Below, one piece after another: positions 10,761 through 24,670 of a stretch of DNA of 64,000 nt. The position numbers and the translations under genes are program-made. The notes under the pieces are model-generated. The model worked only from the letters and a program-made list of their open reading frames with translations. It had not been told where the DNA came from and did not search any database. Source of the DNA: Hemileia vastatrix. Lineage: Eukaryota > Basidiomycota > Pucciniomycetes > Pucciniales > Zaghouaniaceae. Location: the NCBI GenBank assembly GCA_030280995.1, contig JASXTE010000008.1, positions 22,557,693-22,621,692 of the forward strand. The letters run 5' to 3'. Within the stretch, counting starts at the first letter, position 1. Each line of letters opens with the position of its first letter.

Positions 10761-11335
10761 AGATAACACTGGCAAACCAACTTGACCAAAACTCATACTA
10801 AATTTTCATTCTGGACTAAAGGTGTGAGGGAAGGAAGAAAAACAGTCTGATGTTAGAAAAATGCTACATGCACTCATTTTGTAGCAGAGCAAATGAGAAG
10901 TGCTGAATTATGGTTGGTGCCCATAATTTAGTATGATATCATAATTTTATTTAATTGTTTTCAATATTGAAAAGACTTTAGGTTGGTTGGTATGGATCTA
11001 GCTGTGCCAGGGTCTAATCTAATTATTTTAACAATTTCTTAATAATTAATGGGTTTTAATACAAAAACAGGTTGTATTTTTTGTGGGATATTGGATATGA
11101 TAAGGTCTTTTGTAAAAAAACTTATATTGTTCAAAAATATTCCCGAATTGGATGTGGGATAATCACTACAAAAAATTGTAGTACTGTGGGCAATAAAATA
11201 TATGCACAAGTAGTAAAGAAAGGACTGAGTGAACCCTTTTTGTGTAGTGGGAATCATTAGAGTGGAATTGTGGATGAAAAATATAATTCATTATTACCAT
11301 TTCATTTAATCAAAAAATTTATAATATTATAAAGA
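10761..11335. other. Unassigned AT-rich DNA with a possible tiny CACTA-type insert
   Basis: I see no gene. At 11164-11249 there is CACTACAAAAAATTG at one end and TTTTTGTGTAGTG at the other, inverted ends of the CACTAC type typical of CACTA MITEs. I see no target duplication, so this stays tentative. Confidence 0.3.
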
Positions 11336-14300
11336 ACTATTGATTAATTGGTATTTGACCTTTGTGCCTCACTCATATTTATCATTTGATTGATTTTTTG
11401 TCACCGTTATGTTATTAATATTATAAGTATAGCAAAAACTCGTGTGCCCAACGCATACCAGGTGATGTTACACCTTTTATAATATAATTAAATAAAGGTA
11501 AAAAAATATGAAAATGATTTGTTTTACAAAAAATAAATTGATATCCAAAAGCAATATGAGGGATAAAAAAATAAAATTAAAGGGATCAAATATGAAATAA
11601 AAAATTAAAGTAAAATTCCTGCCATAAAGAGCAAGTAGACATGATGGGGTGAACGCCCACCAGTGGCACTAAACTTGGACTATAATTTCTTTTTTGTAAA
11701 ATTAAAAAAAAATCCACTTGAGCTTTACCAAAACTTCAGGATGACAATTTTGCCATATCAAACAACTTCTAGTGCAATTATTAAAGAAAAATTCATTTTC
11801 ATTGCAATAGAGAGAATTGATCACATCAGACTGCATGTGATAAAAAGTGTCCAGCACAAGTTCAGCCGAACTTGTGCTGGACACTTTTGTGATGGAGAGT
11901 AGCTAGGGTGGAATTTTTTTTCAGTTCATCTGGTATTTCTTATAAACATGTCCACTGGTATTTGATCTTTGTGCCTCACTCATATTTATCATTTGATTGA
12001 TTATTTGTCACCATTATGTTATTAATATTATAAGTATAGCAAAAACTCGGGTGCCCAACGCATACTGGGTGATGTTACACCTTTTATAATATTATTAAAT
12101 AAAGGTAAAAAAATATGAAAATGATTTGTTTTACAAAAAATAAATTGATATACAAAAGCAATATGAGGGATAACAAGGTAAAATTAAAGGAAGCAAATAT
12201 GAAATAAAAAATTAAAATAAAATTACTGCCATCAAGAGCAAGTAGACATGTTGGGGTAAACGCTCACCAGTGGCACTAAACTTGGACTGTAATTGCTTTT
12301 TTGAAAAACAAAAAAGTGCCAATATGAGGTTTAACAAAACTTCAGCAGAACCATTTAGTCATATCAAACAACTTCTAGTGCAATGATTGAGAGAGAATCA
12401 ATCACAATAGACTGCATGTGACCAAAAGTGTCCAGCACAAGTTTGACCGAACTTTTGCTGGACACATTTATGACGGAGAGTAGCTAGGGTAGAATTTTTC
12501 TTCAGTTAATCTGGTATTTCTTATAAACATGTCCATTGGTACTTGATCTTTGTGCCTCACTCATATATATCATTTGATTGATTTTTTGTCACCATTATGT
12601 TATTAATATTATAAGTATAGCAAAAGCTTGTGTGCCCAACACATACCAGGTGATGTTACACCTTTTATAATATTATGAAATAAAAGTAAAAAAATATGAA
12701 AATGATTAGCTTTACAATAATTTAAATAGATATTAAAAAAAGAGAAATAAAAAAGTAAAATTAATCTCAAAGAGATCAATTATGAAAAACAAAATACTAG
12801 TAAAATTCTTGCTCTCAAGAGCCAGTAGAAGTGTTGAAACAAATGGGAGCCATCAAGGCTAAATTTTAATAAGTGACCTTTTTTTATAAAGATAAAAAAT
12901 TATACACCTGAGGTTGGAAAGAACGACAGGTGGATGATTCAGCTAAACAAAACTACTTGTAGTGAAGTTTAATAAAAAAATGTTTTTTTGTTGCCATAGA
13001 GAGAATTGATCCCATCTGACTGCACGTGACCAAAATTGTCCAGCACAAGTTCGGCCAAACTTGTGCTGGACACTTTTATGATGGAGTGTAGCTTGGGTGG
13101 AAATTTTCTTTAGTTCCTTCATCTTGTATTTCTCATAAACATGTCTACTGGTATTTGATCAGTCTGTATCTTTCATATTTATCATCCAATTAATATTTTA
13201 TCACCATTATATTGTTAATGTTATTAGTATAGCAAAAACTTGTGTGCCAAATGCATACCATGTGAAGTTATACCTTCAATAATTTTTTAAAATAGACATA
13301 AATAAATATGGAAAGGATTAATTTTACAAAAGTTAAAAAGAAATTTAAAAGTAAAAAGAGAATAAAAGAGTAAAATAAAAGTCAAAGAGTTCAAATATGA
13401 AAAAAATACTAGTAAAATTCCTGCTATCAAGAGCCAGTAGAGGTTTTAAAGCAAATGGGAGCCATCAGGGCTTAATTGTAATAAGTGACCTTTTCTTTAA
13501 AGATAAAAAATTATACACCTGATATTGGGAAGAACAGCAGGTGGGTGATTCAGCTAAACCAAACTACTTCTAGTGAAATTTGATAAAAAAATTTTTTTGT
13601 TGCCATACAGAGAATTGATCCCATCTGACTGCACATGACCAAAAGTGTCTAGCACAAGTTCGGACGAACTTGTGCTGGACACTTCTATGATGGAGAGTGG
13701 CTGGGTTAAATTTTTTCTTCAGTTCATCTAGTATTTCTTACAAACATGTCTACTGGTATTTTATCTTTGTGCCTCACTCATACATATTGTTTGATTAATT
13801 TTTTGTCTTAATTATATTATTAATTATATAATTATAGCAAAAAATAGTGTGCCAAATGCATACTGAGTGATGTTACACCTTTTATAATATTATTAAATAA
13901 ATGTATAAAAATAATAAAATAATTTATTTTCAAAATTATTAATTTATATCCAAAAGCAATATGAGGAATAAAAAATTAAGTTAAAGGGATCAAATATGAA
14001 AAAAGAAATCGGAGTATTATTCCTAATATCAAAGGCCAGTAGAGATGTTGAAGCAAATGAGAGCCATCAGGGATAAATTGTACTAAATTGACTGTTTTTT
14101 AAAGATAAAAAATTGTGTACCTGTGGTTTGAATGAACTCTAGGTGGATAATTCAGCTATATCAAACTACATCTAGTGAATTTTCTTATCAAATAATTTTT
14201 TTCATTGCCATAGAGAGAATTGATCCCATCTGGCTGCACCTGACCAAAAGTGTCCAGCACAAGTTCGGCCGAACTTGTGCTGGACACTTTCATGATGGAG

Positions 14301-17300
14301 AGTAGCTAGGGTGCAGGTCTTCTTCAGTGCAATTGTTATTTTTTAAAACATGTCAACTGGTATTTGATCTTTCTGTGTTATTCATATTTTTTTTCTGATT
14401 AATTTTTTTTCATTAGAATATTATTAATTTTATTAGTATAGAAAAAACTTGTGCGCCAAATGCATGCCAAGTCATATTACACCTTTTATAATATTATTAA
14501 AAAATGTTAAAAAAATATGAAAATGATTTTTTTTCCAAAATTATAAATTAATATCCAAATGTAACATGAGTGATAAAAAAGTAAAGTAAAAGAGATCAAA
14601 TATGAAAAAGAAAAATTCAAGTTAATTTCTTGCCTTCAAGAGCCAGTAGAGGTGTTGAAACAAATGGGTGCCATCAGGGCTAAATTTGATAAAATTTAAT
14701 TTTTTTTTAAGATAAAAAATATTTCACCTGAGGTTTGGAAAAACTCAAGGTGGATAATTTGGCCATACCAAACTACTTCTAATGTAATTATTTAGCATTT
14801 TTTTTAATTTAATTTCCACAGAGAGAATTGATCCCATCTGACTGCACCTGAACAAAATTGTCAAGCACAAGTTCGGCCGAACTTGTGCTGGACACTTTTA
14901 TGATGGAGAGTAGCTAGGTTGGAAGTGTTTCTCAGTACATCAGTTTTTTGTTTTTCACATTTCTATTGGTTTTTTAACTTTTTTTTATCATTCATATTTA
15001 TCTTATAATTAATTTTTTGTCACCATATATATTATTAATGTTTCTAGTATAGCAAAAACCTGCATGCCAAATGCAAAATTGGTGATGTTAAACCTTTAAT
15101 AATATTATTATATAAAGTTAAAAAAATATGAATATGTTTAGTTTTTAAAAAAATAAATTGATATTTAAAATTAAAAAGAGTAATAGAAAAGTAAAATGAA
15201 AATAAATGGGATCAAAGATGAAATAAAAAATACAAGTAAAATTTTACTATCAAGAGCCAGAAGTGGTGTTTGGATAGTTGGGGAGCCCTAGGTCAAGACT
15301 TGGTCTAAACTTACTTTTATGTATAGCTAACAAATTTTGAGCTGAGGTTTGGACAGACTTCCAGTGGACCATTTTACAATATTAAACATTCTTTACTTCA
15401 ATAATTGAGTGAAATATCATTTTCATTGCCATAGAGAGAATTTATCTCATATGACTTCATGCAACCAAAAGTGTCCAGAACAAGTTTGGCCGAACTTGTG
15501 CTGGACACTTTTATAATTGAGAGTAGGCATACAGCAAATCTTCTTAAGCTCAAAAGGGATTTATTATAAACATTTCCACAGGTATTTGATCTTTCTGTGT
15601 CATTTAAATTTACCATTTGATTAATTTTTTGTCATCATTATATTATTAACGTTATTATTATAGTAATAACTTGTGTGAAAAATGCATCCCAGGTGGTGTT
15701 CCACCTTTAATCATATATTATTAAAAAAAAGGTATAAGAGTATGAAAATTATTTATTTTAAAAATTAAAAATTTATATCCAAAGCAATATGAGCAATAAA
15801 AAAGTAGAATAAAAGGGATAAAATAAATAAAAAATCTAAGGGAAATTCCCACTATCAATAACAAGTAGAGGTGTTAGATCAAATGTGCACCACCAGAGCT
15901 AAACTTGGACTATATTCTCTTTTTTGTTAAACCAAAGAAAGTGTCCTGATGAGTTTTGAAAAATCATCAGGAGGACATTTTGGAAATATCAAACTACTTA
16001 TTGTGCAATTATTGAGCAAAATGTCATTTTCATTTCCATAGAGTAAATTTATCCCATCTGAATGCATGCAACCAAAAGTGTCCAGCACAAGTTCGGCCGA
16101 ACTTATGCTGGACACTTTTATGATGGTGAGTATCTAGGGTGCAGGTCTTCTTCAGTTCATCAGGTATTCCTTATAAAAAAATCCACTTGTATATGATCTT
16201 TCTGTGTCATTCATATTTATCATTTGATTCATTGTTTTTCACCATTATACTATTAATGTTATTAGTATTGAAAAAAATTATAAGTCAAATGCATACTGGG
16301 AGATGCTACATCTTTAATAATCTTATTAAATAAAAGTAAAAAGAATATGAAAAGTATTAGTTTTACAATAAATAAATTGATATTTGAAAGCAAAAAGAGG
16401 AATAAAAAAGTAAAATAAAAGTGATTAAATATGAAATTAAACATTCAAATAAAATTTCTGCCATCAAAGAAAATTTGAGTTTTCAGACCAAAATTGCACC
16501 ACCAGTTCTAGATTTGGAATATATTTTCATTTTTTTTAAATCAATAAAAGTTTCCACCTGAGGTTTTCTAAAAAATCAGGAGGATAGTATAGCAGTATAA
16601 AACTACTTCTTGTGAAATGATTGAGAAAAAATTCATTTTAACTTCCATTGAGTAAATTTATCCCATCTGACTGCATGCAACCAAAAGTGTCCAGCACAAG
16701 CTCAGCTGAACTTGTGCTGGACACTTTTATGATGGAGAGTAGCTAGGGTGCAAGTCTTCTTCAGTTAATCTTATATTTATTTTAAAATTGTCTATGGGTA
16801 TTTGATCTTTCTGTGTCATCCATATTTATTATTTGATTATTTGTAGTCACCATTATATTATTAATGTTTTTAGTATATAAAAAACATGTGTACTGAATGT
16901 ACACTGTGTGATTTTTCAACTTTAATAATATTATATAATAAATGTAAAAAAATGTGAAAGTTATCAGTTTTACAAAAATAAAATTTTTATTTAAAAGCTA
17001 AAGGATAAATAAAAGGTTAAAATTAAAATTTAAAGAAATCAAACATGAAATAAAGATATTAAGTATAATTTCTGCTATCATGAGCCAGTAGAGGCTTCAG
17101 AAAAAATGGGCACCATCAAAGATTAACATGGATCAAATTTACTTTTTACCAAAGTAAAAAATTGTCTACCTTAGGTTTGGACAAGCTTCCAGGGGAAAAT
17201 TTGTCCATATAAAACTACTTTCAGTGCAATGATGGAGTGATCATTCAGTCTCATTTCCATAAAAAGAATTGATTGCATCTGACGGAATGCAACCAAAAGT

Positions 17301-18950
17301 GCCCAGCACAAGTTTGGCCAAACTTGTGCTGGACACTTTTATCATGGAGAGTAGCCAGGGTGCAAGTCATTTTAAATCATCTGGAATTTCTTATAAACAT
17401 CTCCACTGTTATTAAATCTTTGTGCCTCACTCATATTTATCAATTGATTAATTTTTTGTCACCATTATATTATTAATATTATCAGTATAGCAAAAACTTG
17501 TGTGCCAAATGAATACTGGGTGATGTTACACCGTTTATAATATTATTAAATAAAGGTAAAAAAATATGAAAGTGATTTATTTTACAAAAAATAAAATTCT
17601 ATCAAAAAGCAATATGAGAGGAATAAAGTAAAATAAAAGAAATCAAAGATGAAAATTAAAATCCAAGTTAAATTCCTGCCATAAACAGAAAAAAGAAATG
17701 TTGAATCAAATTAGCACAATCAGGGCTAAACTTGCACTAAATTTCCTTTTTTGTAAAAATAAAAAAAATCCACTTGAGCTTTACCAAAACTTCAGCATGA
17801 AACTTTTGCCATATAAAACTACTTCTAGTGTAATTTTTTATCAAAAATTTATCTTCATTTCCATAGAGAGAAATGCTCCCATCTGACTGCACCTGACCAT
17901 AAGTGTCCAGCACAAGTTTGGCTGAACTTGCGCTGGACACTTTTATGATGGAGAGTAGCTAGGGTAGAATTTTTCTTCAGTTCATCTAGTATTTCTTACA
18001 AACATGTCTACTGGTATTTTATCTTTGTTCCTCACTCATAAATATCATTTGATTATTTTTCGGTTGCTATTATATTATTTATTTTATAAGTATAGAAAAA
18101 ACTCATGTGCCAAATGCATACCAGGTGATGTTATGCCATTTATAATATTATTAAATAAATGTATAAAAATATGAAAATAGTTTAATTTAAAAATTATTGA
18201 TTGATATCCAAAAGCAATATTAGGAATAAAAAATTAAGTTAAAGGGATCAAATATGAAAAAAGAAATCCAAGTAATATTCCTACTATCAAAGGCCAGTAG
18301 AGTTGTTGAAGCAAATGAGAGAAATCAGGGATAAATTGTACTAAATTGACTTTTTTTAAAGATAAAAAATTGTGCACCTGTGGTTTGGATGAACTATAGG
18401 TAGAAAATTTGGCTATGTAAAACTACTTCTAGTGAAGTTTTTTATTAAATAATTTTTTTCATTGCCATAGCGAGAATTGATCTCATATGACTGCACCTGA
18501 CCAAAAGTGTCCAGCACAAGTTTGGCCGAACTTGTGCTCGACACTTTCTTGATGGTGAGTATCTAGGGTGCAGCTCTTCTTCAGTGCAACTAGTATTTTT
18601 TTAAAACATATCCACTGGTATTTGATCTTTCTGTTTTATTAATATTTTATCATTTGATCAATTTTTAGTCACCAGTATATTATTATTTTTATTAGTATAG
18701 CAAAAAAACATGTGCCAAATGCTTACAGGGTGATGTTAAACCTTTAATATTTTTATTAAATACAGGTAAAAAATTATGAAAATGATTTGTTTTACATAAA
18801 ATTAATTGATATCTAAAAGAAAAAAAAGGGATAAAAAGAAATAGGTTTAATAAAAGGGATTTTACATGAAATTAAAATTCAAGCTAAATGCCTACTTTCA
18901 AGGCTCAGAAGAGGTGTTGGATAAAATGGGCATCATCAGGAATAAAATTG
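11336..18950. repeat. Satellite array: about 12 units of ~606 bp, each with a long palindrome
   Basis: The same order of blocks recurs about every 606 bp. Each unit holds a near-perfect 44-46 bp palindrome with arm AAAGTGTCCAGC and centre TTCGGCCGAA. I place the palindromes at about 11843, 12424, 13032, 13641, 14246, 14854, 15467, 16074, 16683, 17295, 17900 and 18503. Spacings are 581, then 603-613. The copy at 14247-14290 is fully self-complementary. Around it lie conserved blocks (GATGGAGAGTAGCTAGGGTG after it, and a CCTGAGGTTTGG / AACTTCAGGTGG imperfect inverted pair before it). The AT-rich remainder varies more. No ORF is conserved between units. Confidence 0.93.
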
Positions 18951-19910
18951 TACTTAATTTGATTTTTTGAAAAACTAAATGAAGTTTTCAACTTATTTTT
19001 TTCCAATATTTAGTTTCACACTTTGTCTATATCAAATTACTTCTAGTACCATGATTGACCAAATTAAATCCTCATTTCCATATGCAGAATTGATCCCATA
19101 TGGCTGGACCAGGCCAAAGGTGTCAACCACAAGTTTGAGAATTCTTCTGGTGGACACTTTTATGATGGAAAGTAGTAGGGTGCAAGTCTTCTTTAGTTAA
19201 TCTAGTATTCCTCATAAACATTTCCAACTTATTTTTGGCCAAAAATCAGGTGGAAAGATTGTCCATATCAAATTACTTCTAATGCAATGATTGACTAAAA
19301 ATTGATTCTCATTGCCATATAGAGAGTTGATCCCATTTGACTGGATCTGGAAAAAGTGTCACCACAATTTTTGATAAACTTAAGTTTGAAAATTTTATGA
19401 TGGAAAGTAATTGCAAGTATTCTTCATTTCATTAAGTAATCCTCATAAACAATTCCACCTGTATTTTGGTCAAACTTCAGGTGGACACTTTGGCCATATT
19501 AAATTAATTCTAGTTCCATGTTGATAAAAAACTGATACTTATTGTCATATATAGATATTAAACCCATCAGACTGTGCCTTTTCAAAAGTGTCTACCTGAA
19601 TTATGGCTAAACCTCAGTTGGGCACTTTTATGATGCAGAGTAGCTAGGGCAAAAGTATTCTTCAGTTAATTTGGTATTCATAATTAATTTATCCTCCTTA
19701 AGTTTAGCCTTACTTCAGGTGGAAAATTTCGGAAAGCACCAGTTAGTCACTATCCATCAAAAAAGTGTTCACCAAAATTTTGGCTTAACTTGTGGTGGAC
19801 CCCTTTGATCAGCCACAGTCAGATGAGATCAACTCTTTAGATGGAAATGAGGATGATGTTTTGGTCAATCATGGAAATAGAAGTAGTTTGATGTGGCCAA
19901 ATTACCCCCT
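18951..19910. repeat. Short-period, degenerate right end of the satellite
   Basis: The blocks around the palindrome recur here at roughly 180-240 bp instead of 606, with decayed palindromes near 19115, 19350, 19583 and 19765. The ~360-bp AT-rich block present in the long units is missing. The imperfect pair CCACCTG...CAGGTGG is clearest at 19445-19485. This may be the ancestral short unit or a deletion-derived edge. Confidence 0.75.
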
Positions 19911-20713
19911 TGTCACCAGACAACCTACGCACAAGGTGGAGGATGTTCCTGCAAGTGAGATAAAAGGTTCAGATACTTCTTCGAAGCACAGAGGGATAGT
20001 TCAAGGAAGTGATTCGAAGATGACTCGAAGGAAGAACTACTGCTTCGAGTTATGTTCGAGAAGGACTCTAATATAATTGAACGGTAATATTAAAATTCTT
20101 AAGATCTCACAAAGGGTTGGAAATTCAACAATCAAAGATTTAGGATTTAGATATGATTATTGAGAAAATAAAGAAAGATACAATAATAATGATTTTAACT
20201 TAGAGTTTTATCACTATTAACTATAAATATGTTTTATAATTTAATTCTAAGGAATGTCGAACCAAAAACCCAGCCCCTTTTATATCCTTTACTCCTCCTC
20301 GCATTGACCTCATACTCATCCACCATTCCGCACACCACAAACCATTTAAAATATATCCGTTACACCTGGACCCTCCTCACTAACATCCGTTAACCCCTTA
20401 ATCCTTCACTAACCATTCCGTCCATTCTCACTACCCCTTAATAACCCACAGACATTTCATAAACCTTTTAATGTACTATTATATTAACTATTGCGCTGTG
20501 CGTCGCTTATTGGGAAAAAGACTAAGACACACTATTGAGAGATTAACTAATTTAGATTTAGAGTTTTAGGTTAGCGCAATTGAATAGTGAGTACACAAAG
20601 GAAAGTCGCAGTTGCTATGGAGAGTTTCTTTCTGCGCTTCGAGTATGGATTTGAACCCTTTAGTATTGATTTAATGAGCAACTTTTGCCTCGAGTGTCAC
20701 GTGGCACGTGACA
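19911..20713 (-). repeat. Solo LTR of the element B family (803 bp)
   Basis: It begins TGTCACCAGACAACC and ends GTGGCACGTGACA, colinear with 9467-10200 and in the same orientation. Satellite-like sequence lies on both sides (GGCCAAATTACC left; CAAACCTCACAAGGACACTT right) and no internal region is attached. The flanking 5-mers CCCCT and CCTCT differ at one base, consistent with an aged 5-bp target duplication. A solo LTR forms by recombination between the two LTRs of an inserted element. Confidence 0.85.
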
Positions 20714-23700
20714 CCTCTGTAGGTCAGACAAACCTCACAAGGACACTTTTTAGCAGGGAGTAACTGAGAAAAATCCATTTATCAGAAGTATAATCTTTTA
20801 TTGGATAGATGCCAAGGTTTCATACTTGTGTATTATGGTCAGTATTAATTTTGAAAGTGTCTTTCCAAGAAATTTCATTGCCCATCATGACACATTTTGT
20901 TTTAAATGCTTCAAACTGCGTGATACAGTATTAAGGTGTCACATAGTATGATTAAGTTCTATTAAGAGCCCTCCTATGATGCCTAAATTTATAATTTAAT
21001 ATCTTACATAATAATTTTTTTATATAAATTCATCAATATTTTATTTTATTATCAAATTTAATAGAGCAAGTATCCTGAATTATTATATATGCATACATAA
21101 GCTTAGGTTAGATCAATTTGTGCTCAATTTATGCTCAACAGAGGACCTAAATCAAGTTCTGGAGGATCAACTTGTGCATAATTTGGAATCAGTTGATATT
21201 CTGTCTATAATCAATCTGAGAATAAATGTAAATCTAACTCTAATTTACTTATGTTTATAAAGTATTCATAAACCTGGAATAATTAAGGGACACTCTAAAT
21301 TTCAAGAGAGGGGATTGCTAGCAATTCACCCCTAGATTTCCCGTGGTGTATCATGCTTAAAAAGTTGGAAATATGATTTTTGAAAATTGTGAGTTTCTTA
21401 TATGAGATACCAAGCTTTAGTTTACATTGTTTCAAGTAGAAGAGAATTTTAGTATTAGAAATTGAAAGCAATGTACCATTATCTGATTTTAATTGTGTTC
21501 TTCTTATAGAATGATTACATAACATTAAACATTATTTAAATCAAAAATGTTTAAAGGATATTTTGAATTTTACAAATTTTTAAAATTTATTAATCTTTGA
21601 TTTGAAAACCAACTATGATGTACACTCACTATAAATAAGCAATCCCAATTTTAACATAATTTATCAATCCAAAAATAATGAGTCAATTAACATAAAAATA
21701 TATATTTTTTCAAAACCAAATCTCTAGATTTAAAATATGATGTTTTAATGAAAAATTGATACAAAACTTTAATGCAATGAACTCTCTTAAAAAATTCAAA
21801 AATAGAATATCAAAACAAGTGATTTCAGCAAAAAAACTACTAACTATTGTAGATAAAGCATAAAAATAAGTCATATTTTTTAAAAAAATGATCTAACAAT
21901 ATTTATTTTTGTTAAAATAATCAAAAACATTGTTAAGCATGTTTGTTATAGTAATGTTAAAATCCACTAAACATTATCTAAAGTTAGCAAAATATGTCAA
22001 AATATTTTGAATTTTGTGTGCCATAAATCGACAATTTTGTATCATTTCCTGTTGTGCTATGACTTTATTCCACCCTGTTTATCTGATTGTTCCATTATTA
22101 CTTTGCTATGATCACTAGTTTTGAAATTAAAATTTACAAATGTTCATTATATTTGATAATATGAAAAATAACTCAAACTTTTATAACTACAAAATAAGAT
22201 TTTGAAACTCCTTCTTTCAATCATTGATTACAAAAATTTTCTGTTTATTTAAATAATGATTTTAAGAATAACAAGAAATTTGAAATTTACAAGGACTTAT
22301 TTCCAGGGACTATAATTATTTACTTGTGTAATGCATGACCTCCTTATCAATGATGTAAAACATCAGAAAAGTAAGTTATAGTTATAAATCTACAGGTCAT
22401 ACTGTGTCTGGTATATATATCTTTATAAATCTTTTAAACTTATCTTAACCTACATACCACACAATAGAAAAGTATTATATTAAAAAAGGAAAAAATTCTA
22501 TGATAATATCATAAAGAATAATAACCATGGATTGATATTCCATAAAAATGGTTAATAAAATCTTAAGAGAGTTTAAATCAGTATTCTTTCATCAAAATAT
22601 ATCCTTTTTGTCTTTGTAATTTATTCCAAACAAATTTTTTGAAAGTTGAATCTATATATCTAATGACAAAACCACTATTAAGTTCCCTTTTAGACTTTTT
22701 AAGCAATTATATATATATATATATTATTTATCAAAAATTGAAATAAAACAAACATAATTTTATTTACCTTTAATTTTTTAAATATAGAGTATTTTCAGAA
22801 TGCATTGTGCTTACTTGTGAAGGTTAGAAGATTTGAAGTTGGATCTATGAGTTTTTAGAAGAAAAAATATTGTAAAATTCTTTCATAAATATTTATTTCC
22901 TAGTGTCAAATGTTGAAATCTAAAAACTAATGGAATTTAAAATTATATTGAGATTTAAAATCTGTTTTCTACTCAAGTAAAATAAAATAAAGTAATGATA
23001 TCAAAATTGAAATTAAGTTTAAACTTTTGATATGCTCTATCTTCAATTTTATTGATAGTGCATCAAAAATATAATAATATTTTTTTCCTAAATCACTTTT
23101 TACATAAAATATAGTTTTATCATTTTATGCATTAAATATTGCTTATATAAAGTTAACATCTATGTCGACTGTTTATGACTATTAATCTATATAATAAATT
23201 TTTTTAGAAGAAAATAAAACATCAGTATATACCGACTTTGAAATTATTTAATTTAAAATAGTTTAAAGTTAGATAAAGAAGCGTGATTTCATTTTTGAAT
23301 ATGAATTATAGAAGTCTTTTTTTTGTCAATTTTAATTCTTTTTGAGCTCAAATGTATCCACTGCAAGTTATGTGAGAAAAATAATTATTTTTATTGAAAT
23401 TTACATGAGAAAGTATGCCTATTATTAAAAATAAAACTTGCTCTAATGATGTTTTTTTATCATTTTTTCAATTAATATCAATCAAAAACATTTCAATTTA
23501 CTGATGTTTTAGTTTTTGATATACCCAAGCTTTTTATCTCAGGTTTACTATTCACAAAATTATTAAAAATATAATTTTTGAAATACATGATAAACTTGAA
23601 AGTGAGGGGGAATTTAATTTTTAAAAATAAATTCTAAATTTAAGATGGATAGTATTTTTTCTATTTTCACAAATAAAAAATTTTTTGTTTCAATAAATCC

Positions 23701-24614
23701 AGAAAAAAAATTTTGTTGTAAGCATATTAGATTTGATTTATTTTGAATTTACATACTATATTTTCCAGATTTGTGTTTAATATTTCCAGTGAAAGTTAAT
23801 GTTAATGTGATTTTTAAGTAAGCTTGAAGAAATTTAATCAATAGGCATATTGGATATGTAAAATAATATTTTTCTCCGGTCTTGAATCTGCCTGGGCTAA
23901 AAAATATCTTTAATAAGGTTTTTGGGGGTCAATTTGGATTTAAGTAGGATTAAGTGAGGTTTAATAAAGGACAGATAAAAGGCCAAATTCATTAATAGTG
24001 ACTTTTTTCTCAAAATACTTATAAAATATGTATCATTCTGGAATCAAGCTTCAATAAAATTGACTTCAAACAGAGATAATTTCTAGCAGCACAACACCAT
24101 ATTTACAAAGGTGTACAATACCTCAAATATTACTCATAATATAGCAAGGCGAGGAATCTACAAAATTCACATTTGAAACAAGGATTTATATTTTGAATTT
24201 GAAATTTAGAAATGGAATATTATTTTCCAATGTAAATATCTATTAGCCATTTAACCAAAAGTTTTTAGTAATAAGATTGAATTTTGATAGTATTTTATTG
24301 TAGATTAATCATGTTGAGGAGCCATTTACTCAAAATTACTGGTTTTGGGTCTGATATTTCATGTGAAATTCATTATGAATCTTTTTGAAAGTGAATAGTT
24401 GACAAATTAGATATGCAAAAGCTTATTTTAGATCAAAGTGAGCTCAAAGGGAGTTCAACTCATGATCAAATTAGGATTTTGAAAGATCAAATGGTGATCA
24501 ATGTAGTTTCATCTTGAGCTCAATTTGTGACAAATCTCTGACTAAATGTAAGGCCAAACAATTTCCTCCATGTTGATGATGTGTGCATAATTCAGGCATA
24601 AATTTGTGGCTCAA
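20714..24614. other. AT-rich DNA without recognisable genes
   Basis: After a short remnant of the satellite (to about 20790) I find no ORF of note. The one structured feature is at 21290-21348: GGGGATTGCTAGCAATTC, a short palindrome, then GTGGTG. It resembles the CACTA-like terminus seen at 62861 and is discussed in the findings. Long A/T runs and a TA tract (22712-22725) make up the rest. Confidence 0.6.
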
Positions 24615-24670
24615 CAAAGTTTAAGCAAGGGGTATTGCTAGAAATTCCCCCCCCCAATTTTTCTGTGTTG
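24615..24670. repeat. CACTA-like terminus interrupting element G
   Basis: GGGGTATTGCTAGAAATTCC is followed by a C run and ends GTGTTG at 24670. Read on the other strand it has the layout of the terminus at 62861: CA-AC, then a G run, then a TTGCTAG-type core. The RNase H frame of element G stops exactly here, which supports an insertion boundary. Confidence 0.45.

Noticed and set aside
10432..10796. Minus-strand ORFs rich in His, Tyr and Ile
   Set aside because: They come from the TATGCATAAAAA low-complexity repeat.
11663..11902. Short ORFs over the satellite palindromes
   Set aside because: They appear in some units only, in varying frames and strands; palindromic DNA opens both strands.
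11336..19910. CRISPR-like array (regular repeats with palindromes)
   Set aside because: The units are about 606 bp, the whole unit repeats including the supposed spacers, and the context is eukaryotic.
9467..20713. A single giant element with the satellite as its internal region, bounded by the two B-family LTRs
   Set aside because: The left LTR joins B's gag leader on its other side, and satellite words lie on both sides of the right LTR, so the two LTRs come from separate insertions.
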